From Pseudomonadota bacterium (GTDB lineage: Bacteria > Pseudomonadota > Gammaproteobacteria > Halothiobacillales > Halothiobacillaceae): a stretch of DNA of 7,891 nucleotides. A program made the translations under genes and the position numbers. The stretch is from positions 1-7,891 of the forward strand of contig JAJYPA010000376.1 of NCBI GenBank assembly GCA_021795795.1, given 5' to 3'. Under the pieces are notes generated by a model that saw nothing but the letters and a program-made list of their open reading frames with translations, ran no database searches and was not told the origin of the DNA. Below, one piece after another: positions 1-7,448 of this stretch (its first letter is position 1; each line of letters starts with the position of its first letter).

Positions 1-15
1 GATACGGAAGTCCAT
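1..15 (-). CDS. Possible start of the next operon gene (5' fragment only)
   Basis: An ATG at 15-13 begins an open frame (Met-Asp-Phe-Arg-Ile) that leaves the window after five codons. It lies 7 bases beyond the RhuM stop codon. An AAGGGA Shine-Dalgarno-like sequence at 31-26, made of the last codons of the RhuM gene, sits 10 bases upstream. The tight spacing matches the rest of the operon, so a real gene is plausible. Five residues cannot identify a family, and chance cannot be excluded. Confidence 0.3.
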
Positions 16-22
16 CAGTGCT

Positions 23-1021
23 TCATCCCTTCGGCTTCTTTGTGGGTAACTGCCGCACCATGCGATCGAAATCCGACTCGAAACGCTGGTCATCCAGCAC
101 CCGGAACTTGTCGAACTCCTGCTCCGCATGTGCTTTGGCGAGTTCCGCAGTCACTTGGCCTGCCCCCTGCAAAATTGCGCGGTCATTCAGCGTCAGGAAG
201 CCCTCCAGCTTGGTGATCCAGTCCTGCATCGTCATTGTGATGCGCCGCACCGCCTGGCCTTCGGCAAAGATGAGATATTGCTCGGCTAGGTTATTGAGAG
301 CGCGCAATTCCTCCTCGCTCAGATAGTTTTTGGCAACACCCACATCGGACTTACGGATACGTGCGCCTTCCCAAGTCGTCAGGCCCATGTTCGGCAATCG
401 GCTATCCGCGCGGCGGGTGATCAACTCGGCGGCGGTCTGGCCGTGGATGGCGTAATGCACCTTGTTTTGCACCGTAGCAAAAAACTGCTGAGTCAGGGGG
501 TGGCGCGCGTCGTAATCCACGCTCGTGGCGTAAATGTCGGTGATTTTCTGATAAAAGCGCCGCTCGCTGGTGCGGATGTCTTGCAGGCGGCGGGTCAGTT
601 CGTCGAAATAATCCCGGCCCTTACCTGGGTTCTTCAGACGCGCGTCATCCAGCACGAAGCCCTTGACGATATATTCCTTGAGCTTGTCGCTGGCCCACTG
701 GCGAAAACGCACGCCTACCGGGCTGCGCACGCGAAAGCCGAGGGCGAGGATCATGTCGAGATTGTAGTGTTCCACCTCGCGGGCTACTTCACGCCCCCCC
801 TCGATTTGAACTGTTCGGAATAACCGAACAGTTGCCGCCGGCGTCAGTTCCCCATCCTCGAAGATGTGCCTGATGTGCTCGCTGATGGTGCCCTTGGCCT
901 TGCCGAATAGTTCGGTCAACTGCTTCTGATTGAGCCACAGTGTTTCCGCCTCCAGCATCACGTCAATGTGGGTGGAGCCGTCTTCGCTTTGGTAGATTAG
1001 AAACTGGTTGGGATTCTGCAT
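23..1021 (-). CDS. RhuM-family protein (Virulence_RhuM), full length
   Basis: This 332-residue protein belongs to the RhuM family, named after a gene of Salmonella pathogenicity island 3. Its biochemical role is unknown, and members are common beside restriction and toxin genes. Family signatures are visible. Residues about 27-60 form a helix-turn-helix-like segment (LWLNQKQLTELFGKAKGTIS, then HIRHIFEDGEL) that probably binds DNA. HYNLDMILALGFRVRSPVG follows at 85-103, then FRQWASDKLKEYIVKGF at 106-122. The C-terminal half contains NKVHYAIHGQTAAELI (186-201), a conserved RhuM stretch, and an acidic/basic tail. No signal peptide or membrane segment is seen, so it is probably cytoplasmic. The ATG at 1021 starts 3 bases after the ATPase stop, so translational coupling is likely. 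Length is normal for the family. A run of seven G (794-800) and a perfect inverted repeat (809-833) lie inside the gene. The family call is firm. Any function, including regulation of the operon, is inference. Confidence 0.92.
   Translation of the reverse strand: MQNPNQFLIYQSEDGSTHIDVMLEAETLWLNQKQLTELFGKAKGTISEHIRHIFEDGELTPAATVRLFRTVQIEGGREVAREVEHYNLDMILALGFRVRSPVGVRFRQWASDKLKEYIVKGFVLDDARLKNPGKGRDYFDELTRRLQDIRTSERRFYQKITDIYATSVDYDARHPLTQQFFATVQNKVHYAIHGQTAAELITRRADSRLPNMGLTTWEGARIRKSDVGVAKNYLSEEELRALNNLAEQYLIFAEGQAVRRITMTMQDWITKLEGFLTLNDRAILQGAGQVTAELAKAHAEQEFDKFRVLDDQRFESDFDRMVRQLPTKKPKG
809..833. repeat. Perfect 10-bp inverted repeat with 5-base loop inside the RhuM gene
   Basis: The arms AACTGTTCGG (809-818) and CCGAACAGTT (824-833) are exactly complementary and flank the loop AATAA. 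The hairpin would form in the RhuM mRNA over the codons for TVRLFRTVQ. Reading along the mRNA, a G7 tract (800-794) follows 8 bases later. There is no U-tract, and the reading frame continues through, so this is not an intrinsic terminator. It could be an operator-like palindrome, an RNA structure, or a by-product of the codons. Confidence 0.75.
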
Positions 1022-1024
1022 CCA

Positions 1025-2878
1025 TCAGCTCTCATCGGCCTTGATTGGAACAGGGATGAATCCGTATCGGCCATTGTTCGCCCCGGTAAAACGGATCAAG
1101 TTGGCATTTTTCGCTATATCCAATGGAGGATCGTCGTTTTCGAAAATAATGACCTGAGCGACTTGAAATTCCCGCGCTATCGACCGATAAAACGCGTCTT
1201 TCACATCATGCGAGAACTCGCTTTCATTCGTATCAGGCTCGCGGTAAACCACGAGCGGAGAATCGATCAACACAAAACCAGGGTGCGGCATCTGAAACTT
1301 GAGGCAGAAATTTAGCAGCGCTAAATTGAAAGCCGCATGGGCGATCGCCCGCACCCCTTTTCCGTGGCTCGCTCGCGTCCGACCGGAAATTACGATGTCT
1401 TGATCATCCTCGCTGAAGGTAACGCGATCCAACCCTGGGAAATGCCAGGAGCGCAGCAAGGACTCGACCTCCTTGCTGAAAACCTCAGCTTCGTGAGCAC
1501 GAACCCGTGCTGTCTCAAGCTTGTGCTCCTTCCCGGAGACTTGCTTCCGAAGTTCAACCATCAGCCCTTTCAATTCGTTCGCACGAGTATTGAGTTCAAC
1601 TGCAAGACGGTAGGTATCCCTCGTCGCTTGACTCTCGCGCAATCGGAATAATGCAACCTCAACTCGAGGCTTCAACAGTTCTGTGAGTTGTGCCGCAACT
1701 GCGCAGACACGCTCCTTTGCCAATTCGCATTCTTTCTCAAGCCTAACGATCTCCTTGTCGTTATCTGCCCTAGTCAAATGCAAGTCTGAGATCAGCGCCC
1801 TGATCTTGGCCGCTTCGGCAAGGCAAGACTGAGCCACATCGTCAGGGGCTGCTTCAGCCTTCTGATGCTCGTGCGCTTGATGCTCGGCCATTGCGCCGCA
1901 TACGGGACATCGCTCCTCGTTCATCTGGCCCAAGCGAGAGCCCGCCTCCGCAATACTTTCAAGCCGTCGAAGGTCCGATAGATATTGCTGCTCAAGCAAC
2001 GCAAACCTGCGTTGCAACTCGCGCAGAACGCCTGACCGGGACTCAAGTTGGCGTAAAACGTTCAACTCAGCTCGGCGCTTACCTTCCAGCAATGCAGCGT
2101 TCTGCTGCTCAATTGCAAGCTCTTTTTGTGCCGCTTCATATAGGGTTTCGACCTGGGTCAGATGGCCTTGCCAGGCTTGCACATCGCCGGCCAATTGCAT
2201 CTCGGCCATACGCCCATTTGTCTGGTCCAGCAGCAGGTCCAACATCTCGATCTTTCCTGCCTGCCGCCCTTTCGCAACCTTCGGGTCCTCACTAGATGTC
2301 AGTGAGCCGTCATCAATACCGGTTAGCAGCAATCGGAAGAAAGCACTTTCTGCAGTGGCCGTGATGTATTGCCCAGTAAGAATTGGGGAGGTCTCACTTA
2401 TGACCGTCTCTTCATCAACCAGTATCAGTCGAGCCAGATCCCGAAAGCTGACCTCGCGAGTCGCGCCCTGTTTGTTCTTGCGAACCTTCTTCCCCGTCAA
2501 GCCGGAAAGGCCTAGCAAGTATTGTGATACCGAGTTCTTGTCTTTAGCGCTATGCGTTGCAGACAGCGTTCTGGCTGCTTTTCCTGCGTCAATGAGTTTG
2601 AAGTTGCCGCCGCGAATCGACCGATCTAGGACGACCTCATCACCAGTCTCTGAGAAACTCAGTGAAAGACGAATGGACTCGTACCGCTCCGACTCTGGTA
2701 TGGGCTTCGGAAGGTCTTTTCCGCCAAGCATGTAGTCAATACACTGCACGATGAAGGTTTTTCCTGTGTCTGAAGGGCCAGACACGACATTCAATCCCTC
2801 ACTGAATCGCACTTCGGCGTTCGGCACTCCGCGCCCGACCAATGTCAAACCCCGGAGTTGAAATCCTGCTATTGCCAT
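1025..2878 (-). CDS. ABC-3C system Rad50-like ABC ATPase (DUF3732 type)
   Basis: This is the ATPase of an ABC-three-component defence system, expected to sense DNA or an invader signal and license the nuclease partner. From the ATG at 2878 it has 617 residues. The Walker A motif is GPSDTGKT (34-41). Long charged coiled-coil stretches span about 210-320 and 350-475 and flank a CPVC zinc hook at 324-327, the Rad50 layout. An ABC-signature-like SHGKGVRA lies at 504-511. Walker B is GFVLIDSPL (534-542), with DSP rather than DE, and it is followed by VIIFENDDPP (576-585) in place of a canonical switch histidine. These variants fit the DUF3732 group. An upstream in-frame start at 2929 would add 17 residues, but the ATG at 2878 is preceded by GGAGGA at 6 bases and is preferred. 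The gene overlaps the middle-component gene by 10 bases. Family is confident; the sensing role is inferred from relatives. Confidence 0.92.
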   Translation of the reverse strand: MAIAGFQLRGLTLVGRGVPNAEVRFSEGLNVVSGPSDTGKTFIVQCIDYMLGGKDLPKPIPESERYESIRLSLSFSETGDEVVLDRSIRGGNFKLIDAGKAARTLSATHSAKDKNSVSQYLLGLSGLTGKKVRKNKQGATREVSFRDLARLILVDEETVISETSPILTGQYITATAESAFFRLLLTGIDDGSLTSSEDPKVAKGRQAGKIEMLDLLLDQTNGRMAEMQLAGDVQAWQGHLTQVETLYEAAQKELAIEQQNAALLEGKRRAELNVLRQLESRSGVLRELQRRFALLEQQYLSDLRRLESIAEAGSRLGQMNEERCPVCGAMAEHQAHEHQKAEAAPDDVAQSCLAEAAKIRALISDLHLTRADNDKEIVRLEKECELAKERVCAVAAQLTELLKPRVEVALFRLRESQATRDTYRLAVELNTRANELKGLMVELRKQVSGKEHKLETARVRAHEAEVFSKEVESLLRSWHFPGLDRVTFSEDDQDIVISGRTRASHGKGVRAIAHAAFNLALLNFCLKFQMPHPGFVLIDSPLVVYREPDTNESEFSHDVKDAFYRSIAREFQVAQVIIFENDDPPLDIAKNANLIRFTGANNGRYGFIPVPIKADES

Positions 2879-3384
2879 TCGGCGTCCTCCACTTTCAGCA
2901 CGGACTCCATCGAAAACTCTGCACCCCACTCACCGACTTGAGAGTTGGTTATTTTCAGAAGTTCACTATCAGACATTTCCCCAAACAACGACACGAGCCA
3001 TGCCGCCCTCTCTCTCAACTGAGCGGCATAGTCGGAGGAGAGGGCGTCTAAGAAGGCCGCCGTTCTCTCTGTGGCTGCAAACATCAATCCCGTCTCGGTG
3101 TAATGGCGCTCCAACAGGCCTCGGCTTTGATACAGCATCAAACCTTGCTCAAGAACGGCGCGGCGCACCAACAACTCGCCGCCACGATGCGGCGTCTTCG
3201 GATGCAGACCAGGCGGACCATCGGGTAAGTCGTCGGAGTGGACAAGCAAATAGTCCGAAACCACCATCCGCTGCAGTGAGTACGCCGACGGAAAGGCCTC
3301 ACTCAGGAGCGTCAATGCCCGCAGCCCTATCTCAATAGGTCCGTTAAACGGGGGCAACACCTTGGCGTCGACCGATGCAGTCAT
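2869..3384 (-). CDS. ABC-3C system middle component
   Basis: This small 171-residue protein is the middle component of the ABC-3C system, thought to bridge the ATPase and the effector. It most resembles the middle component 2 type, recognised from an N-terminal NGPIEIGLRALTLL segment, a DYLLVHSDDLPDGP stretch, LHPKTPHRGGELLVRR, and a helical C-terminus with a YAAQLRERAAWLV motif. The segment SRGLLERHYTETGLMFAATE looks like a winged-helix wing, recalling the kite subunits of SMC complexes; that comparison is inference. The ATG at 3384 overlaps the nuclease stop as ATGA. An in-frame GTG at 3393 would add three residues and lies 4 bases after GGGAAGG, so the exact start is not settled. The end overlaps the ATPase start by 10 bases. 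Being flanked by the nuclease and the ATPase strongly supports the assignment; the subtype number is less certain. Confidence 0.85.
   Translation of the reverse strand: MTASVDAKVLPPFNGPIEIGLRALTLLSEAFPSAYSLQRMVVSDYLLVHSDDLPDGPPGLHPKTPHRGGELLVRRAVLEQGLMLYQSRGLLERHYTETGLMFAATERTAAFLDALSSDYAAQLRERAAWLVSLFGEMSDSELLKITNSQVGEWGAEFSMESVLKVEDAEWQ
2885..2890 (-). promoter_or_regulatory. Strong Shine-Dalgarno site that fixes the ATPase start
   Basis: On the minus strand GGAGGA runs from 2890 to 2885, followed by the 6-base spacer CGCCGA and the ATG at 2878. This near-consensus site lies inside the end of the middle-component gene. It argues for initiation at 2878 rather than at the longer in-frame start at 2929, and suggests efficient separate initiation of the ATPase as well as coupling. 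Confidence 0.8.
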
Positions 3385-4454
3385 TTCACCCACTTGACCT
3401 TCCCGTCATTGGCAAGCTGGTGACAGATGCCGCCTTTGTCTATTAACGATAAGCGTTCCTTGAGCGCGTGGTCTGTGATAGGTAGTTGCTTCGCAGTCTT
3501 GACCACCGAGAGCACCCGCCGATAGCCGTTTGGATGATCCCCTCGGATTTCATCCTTGATGCCGCCATGCAGCTCGTTTTGCAACTCCTCGAATGCTCCA
3601 GGAGGCAAGGTATCCCGAGAGAAAGCCCGCAGAGCTTCAGCACTGTAGAACTCAAGCCGCGCGTCGTTGAAGTGTTCTCTGACTTCGTCGTGAGCGCTTA
3701 GGTCAGCTACTGCCTGAAGAGTGCACTTCAAATGGTCTCCATAAGCATCCAACAGACTTCGAACGTAACTCACTTCGTGGGCGGCAACCGCCTCAGGAGG
3801 GGGCGCAACCTTTGGTCTGGGTGGAAGGCCACCACCAAACCGCGTGGCATACCAAGGCGTCATAGCGTGCTGGTCGATAATTCGCAATGGTGGCACTGCC
3901 TCGAAAATCGAAAAGTCCAGCGAGTCGATGTGCATACGCAAGGCAGAGTCCAGTAAGACTTCAGCCGTCACGGTTATTCCTGACTTGCAATACTTATCCC
4001 AGTTGTTAATCATCTCCGACTTGAGTCTGTCCGCATTCTTCAGGAGATTTGACAGTTTGGTTCCAGCCCCTTGCGGTGCGACGAAAAAGTACTTACGAGG
4101 GTACGTGTACTCCTTGGCGTATGTGTAGTAGACCAGCTTGCCAAGCTCTACCCATATATCGCTTGGCGTCAAACCAGCCCTGTAGTGCTTGCACTGGTAG
4201 TTGTCCCAAATCGCAGGGTTCGCCCTATCGAACGCAATGATATCTCGACCCATGTCGCCAGCACCGCCACATCTTTCAATGGTGCCGTATTGATCCCTCA
4301 GGGAGTCGGCCCATTCTAGAACGAAGTCTTCCCACTGCTCGGCGCTGAAGATTCGTATCCGCTCAATGGGTGGAATTGGCAAGCCAGCCGCCACCACATC
4401 CGCTGATACAGAAGCTCCCCCTACTGGCAAGGGTAACGGGCTGGATGAAATCAT
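3381..4454 (-). CDS. ABC-3C effector: PD-(D/E)xK nuclease with C-terminal adaptor domain
   Basis: This 357-residue protein is the probable DNA-cutting effector of the ABC-3C system. Residues about 35-190 form a restriction-endonuclease fold of the Mrr-like kind: WEDFVLEW (41-48), GGAGDMGRDIIAFD (63-76) with putative metal-binding Asp71, and NYQCKHY (85-91) giving Q87-x-K89. Q-x-K in place of E-x-K is common in Mrr-like nucleases. The core continues with KYFFVAPQG (121-129). A proline-rich linker (about 207-222, PPRPKVAPPP) leads to a C-terminal domain (about 225-357, beginning VSYVRSLLDAYGDHLK) typical of ABC-3C effectors, which is thought to dock on the other subunits. No membrane segment is visible. 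Its ATG at 4454 overlaps the mod stop as ATGA, so it is probably translated by reinitiation after Mod; AGGG lies 4 bases upstream. Catalysis and docking are inferred, not shown. Confidence 0.9.
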   Translation of the reverse strand: MISSSPLPLPVGGASVSADVVAAGLPIPPIERIRIFSAEQWEDFVLEWADSLRDQYGTIERCGGAGDMGRDIIAFDRANPAIWDNYQCKHYRAGLTPSDIWVELGKLVYYTYAKEYTYPRKYFFVAPQGAGTKLSNLLKNADRLKSEMINNWDKYCKSGITVTAEVLLDSALRMHIDSLDFSIFEAVPPLRIIDQHAMTPWYATRFGGGLPPRPKVAPPPEAVAAHEVSYVRSLLDAYGDHLKCTLQAVADLSAHDEVREHFNDARLEFYSAEALRAFSRDTLPPGAFEELQNELHGGIKDEIRGDHPNGYRRVLSVVKTAKQLPITDHALKERLSLIDKGGICHQLANDGKVKWVK

Positions 4455-7438
4455 GATACCCTAAACACCTTCATCACCTCATCCCCCAGATGGTTGATCA
4501 CCTTCACCGCGATCCGCCCTGTCGCGGGCTTGTCAAAAGGTCGGGAGGTATCGCTGTTCAGCGTTGCCCAGGCTTCTGCGTCTATCTCCGCTTTCAGGGT
4601 GGTTTTCAGCGATTTGTAGGGGTCTTTGGCGCCGAGGAAGTAGGCTTGGCGGACGAAGAAGCTTTCTTCGTTATAGTCGGTGTCGATGAACCAGCAGGCG
4701 ATGCCGTCGGGGCCGTCGCTGTGGACTTCGCCGCTGTTGGGATGGAAGACGTCGACGCCGTTGACCTTGACGCGGATCTGGCCATCTTTAGCGTCGAGGA
4801 TGTCGATGTCGGGTTCGCCGAAGACGACGAAAAGGTTGCCTTTGCCGGTGTTCTTGAGGTCGTCGGCCATGTGCAGGTCGGCGTTCATGCGCGCTTTGAG
4901 GACGGGGACGCGGCCGAGTTTGTCGAATTCGCTGGCGTGGGCGTCGTAGTTGAAGGCGCAGGCGATGAGCACGTCGAATCCTGCGTCGGCGGCCTCTCGG
5001 GCTGCGGCGACCAGATCGGGGCGGGAGACGGTGCCGAATTCGGGGCCGACGAAAATGGCGGCGCGGCGCTCGGTGCCGCCCCCATCCGGTCCGGCGGGTT
5101 CCAGATAGCGGCCGTCGGCGCAGACCAGATCGCCCGGCCAGGGGGTCAGAGCGGTGAAGTTGATCTTGCCGTCCTTGTGGGCCTGTTGCACTCCGGCGGT
5201 TTTGAGGTTTTCGAGAATGATCTGAGCGAAGTCGCGTTCCTCACTGTAGCCAGAGCCCTGATCGCCGATTTTACTGGCGTTGGGATCGATGAGTTCGTCG
5301 TTTTCATCCACGCCCAGCACGCGGTGGGGGGAAAGGCTTTCGACGGTGAAAGGACCGGCGACGCGGACCTTTTTCTTGTCCTCATAGGGCTTGTCGTAGA
5401 GATACTCGAAGTCGGCCTTGGCGGCGATGGAGGCATCAATGACCTGCTGGCGGGCGATGCGGGCCTGCCAGAACCCGACGAGGGGCGCATGGGTGCTGGC
5501 GGGCCAGTCGGCGGGGGCGTCGCGGGGGACTTCCCAGTCGAGTAGGGCGCTGGCGCTGACGGTTTCGCCGCCGGGCAGGGTGACGTTGCGGCCTTCCGGC
5601 GCGTCGAAATACAGGTGTTGGCCCTGCCGTCCGCCGCTGGGGACTTTGTAAGGCGTTTTATGACCTTTTAGTGCGGTGTTCAGATCTACCAAAGCGTCGC
5701 TGACGGCGGGCTGCCACTGCTCCCAGATGACGTCGATCTCGGCGTTGTTAGCGATGGACTTGAGGGTGATGTGAGGCACGCGCTCACAGACAAAGCCATG
5801 GCGGAGGCTGCCGTAAGTGGGCTTGCCGGAGGGGAAGCTACGGGTGACTTCCGCCTCTTTCTGCTGTCCTTCCGGGCTGTCGGCGAGGAAATAGTAGGGG
5901 TAACGGGCGCCCATGATGCGGGCACGGGCCAGCGCCAGGGCGACGCGGGAGGTGTCGAGGGTGATCCAGCGGCGGCCCCATTGTTCGGCGACATAGGCGG
6001 TGGTACCGGAGCCGCAGGTGGGGTCGAGGACTAGGTCACCTGGGTCAGTGGCCATGAGGATGCAGCGCTGTATGACGGCTGCCGCTGTTTGAACCACATA
6101 TACCTTATCCCCTACAAATCCACGCTCCCCCAAACCCGTCCAAAGACTGTGCTGAGGATAGACGGGGTAATCCTCAAAAAACCTTTTATATTCAAGACGG
6201 TTTCCAAAGCGAATTATACGACGGGCTTTAATGAGCCTGCCAAATCCAATTTCACTCGTTTTCCAAAATCCTGCGCGGGGGCGAAAATCCGTACCATTGA
6301 ATCTCACTGGGAAACGCGAGTTTTCACCACCATTTTGAGAAACAAGGGGTGTTCCATCCAAGACGTGGTCTTCACTGGGAATAACAGCGCGACCATTAAG
6401 TTCATCTTTCGTTAGCGAACGAATAGTCCAGTTTTTTGCGCTCTCTGCAAACGTATAGCCAGTTGCTCCAGCACCGCCTAGCTCTTTAAAATTAAGCAAA
6501 CCTCGATATTTCGTTCGCGATCGATCTTTGACATACCAGACGATGAAATCAGTGACATTGGATACAAAATCGCTAGTAGAGCCTTGGGTTTTTTCTAAGG
6601 TAATTATACTAATGAAGTTTACATCCCCAAAAACCTCATCCATCACCGACCTTACCCGGTGGACATTCTCATTCCCGATCTGCACAAAGATTGACCCGGA
6701 ATCCGTCAATAAATCCCGCGCCACGGTGAGCCGGTCGCGCAGGTAAGTCAGGTAGGAATGAATCCCGTCTCTCCAGGTGTCGCGAAACGCCTTGACCTGT
6801 TCCGGCTCGCGGGTGATGTGCTCGGTGTTGCCGTCCTTGACGTCGCGACTGGTGGTGGACCACTGGAAGTTGCTGTTGAATTTGATGCCGTAGGGCGGGT
6901 CGAAATAAATGCACTGCACCTGGCCGCGCAGGCCTTCGCGCTCGGCCAGGCTGGCCATGACCTGCAGGCTGTCGCCGAGAATCATGCGATTGGCCCAGTG
7001 GGCGTCGTGCTGGTAGAACTCGGTCTTGGCGTTGGCGTTGGGCAGGCCGTTGAAGTCGGCGAAGAGGTCGATCTGCTGGCCGTCCTCCTGCCCCGCCGCG
7101 CCCGATACCGGGTTCCGTGCCTGAAAGCGCCGGAGGTCGTCGATGAGGACTTTGGGGTGGACCTTTTCCTGAATATACAGGGGCGGCGCCTGCACCACGA
7201 GGCTGGACCAGTCCTGCCGGTCCTTGCCGCGCCAGATGAGCTGGGGATCGAGATCGGGGTTGCGGCTGCGCTTTTCGTCCTCCAGCCCGGCGGCCTGCCG
7301 GGGGTACTCCACTCGCACCGGCTTTTGCTCGTCCTGCCGCATCACCGCCTGATATTCGGCGGTGGGGATGTTCTTGCGCGTCGCCTCGTCGTGGGTGAGG
7401 GTTTCGATAGTCAGGGATGGTTTAGGGCTTTTGGCCAT
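4451..7438 (-). CDS. Type III-like site-specific DNA methyltransferase (Mod, beta class, long form)
   Basis: This 995-residue protein is the modification and specificity subunit, expected to methylate DNA with S-adenosylmethionine to protect the host and to guide the Res subunit. Motifs come in beta-class order: ILGDSLQVM (153-161), the catalytic DPPY (180-183), GSIFVQIGNENVH (248-260), a recognition region about 265-445, a motif-X-like YVVQTAAAVIQRCI (447-460), and the SAM-binding LDPTCGSGTT (471-480). DPPY suggests N6-adenine as target, though N4-cytosine is not excluded. Classical type III Mod proteins have about 550-700 residues. Here some 480 residues follow the SAM motif, including FVGPEFGTVSRPDLVAAARE (797-816) and FDVLIACAFNYDAH (821-834), with no function I recognise. 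This resembles Mods paired with BPTD_3080-type Res proteins. The ATG lies 10 bases after the small-ORF stop with AAAGAG upstream. The stop overlaps the nuclease start. The recognition region is strikingly poorer in G+C. Confidence 0.95.
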   Translation of the reverse strand: MAKSPKPSLTIETLTHDEATRKNIPTAEYQAVMRQDEQKPVRVEYPRQAAGLEDEKRSRNPDLDPQLIWRGKDRQDWSSLVVQAPPLYIQEKVHPKVLIDDLRRFQARNPVSGAAGQEDGQQIDLFADFNGLPNANAKTEFYQHDAHWANRMILGDSLQVMASLAEREGLRGQVQCIYFDPPYGIKFNSNFQWSTTSRDVKDGNTEHITREPEQVKAFRDTWRDGIHSYLTYLRDRLTVARDLLTDSGSIFVQIGNENVHRVRSVMDEVFGDVNFISIITLEKTQGSTSDFVSNVTDFIVWYVKDRSRTKYRGLLNFKELGGAGATGYTFAESAKNWTIRSLTKDELNGRAVIPSEDHVLDGTPLVSQNGGENSRFPVRFNGTDFRPRAGFWKTSEIGFGRLIKARRIIRFGNRLEYKRFFEDYPVYPQHSLWTGLGERGFVGDKVYVVQTAAAVIQRCILMATDPGDLVLDPTCGSGTTAYVAEQWGRRWITLDTSRVALALARARIMGARYPYYFLADSPEGQQKEAEVTRSFPSGKPTYGSLRHGFVCERVPHITLKSIANNAEIDVIWEQWQPAVSDALVDLNTALKGHKTPYKVPSGGRQGQHLYFDAPEGRNVTLPGGETVSASALLDWEVPRDAPADWPASTHAPLVGFWQARIARQQVIDASIAAKADFEYLYDKPYEDKKKVRVAGPFTVESLSPHRVLGVDENDELIDPNASKIGDQGSGYSEERDFAQIILENLKTAGVQQAHKDGKINFTALTPWPGDLVCADGRYLEPAGPDGGGTERRAAIFVGPEFGTVSRPDLVAAAREAADAGFDVLIACAFNYDAHASEFDKLGRVPVLKARMNADLHMADDLKNTGKGNLFVVFGEPDIDILDAKDGQIRVKVNGVDVFHPNSGEVHSDGPDGIACWFIDTDYNEESFFVRQAYFLGAKDPYKSLKTTLKAEIDAEAWATLNSDTSRPFDKPATGRIAVKVINHLGDEVMKVFRVS
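6121..6660 (-). other. Low-G+C block in mod coinciding with the target-recognition domain
   Basis: Hand counting gives about 45% G+C over 6121-6660 (23 to 32 G/C per 60 bases). Nearby mod segments are higher: 65% in 6001-6060, 60% in 6721-6780, 73% in 7081-7140 and 78% in 5461-5520. The block encodes roughly Mod residues 260-440, between the DPPY half and the SAM-binding half, where the DNA-recognition domain of beta-class methyltransferases sits. The frame is intact across it. The composition shift suggests exchange of the specificity domain by recombination. Relaxed constraint on a fast-evolving domain is an alternative. Confidence 0.65.
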
Positions 7439-7448
7439 GTTTTACTCT

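Noticed and set aside
809..833. Inverted repeat as a transcription terminator
   Set aside because: It lacks a U-tract, lies in the middle of an intact RhuM reading frame, and the frame continues with conserved family motifs past it.
2879..2929. Longer start of the ATPase gene at 2929
   Set aside because: The 17 extra residues resemble no part of the family and would deepen the overlap with the middle component, whereas the ATG at 2878 has a strong GGAGGA site at ideal spacing.
4440..4460. Possible mobile-element footprint (direct or inverted repeats) at the mod/ABC-3C junction
   Set aside because: No repeat matching the other cassette boundary near 1019-1030 was found by eye, and no transposase or integrase gene is present in the window.
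4490..5545. 351-residue open frame on the plus strand opposite mod
   Set aside because: Its composition is dominated by Gly, Val, Ala, Asp and Glu, as expected of the mirror of a G+C-rich gene. It lies wholly inside the well-supported methyltransferase and shows no recognisable motif.
6089..6415. 108-residue open frame on the plus strand opposite the recognition domain of mod
   Set aside because: It arises where G+C drops inside mod, has no recognisable motif, and competes with the uninterrupted methyltransferase frame.
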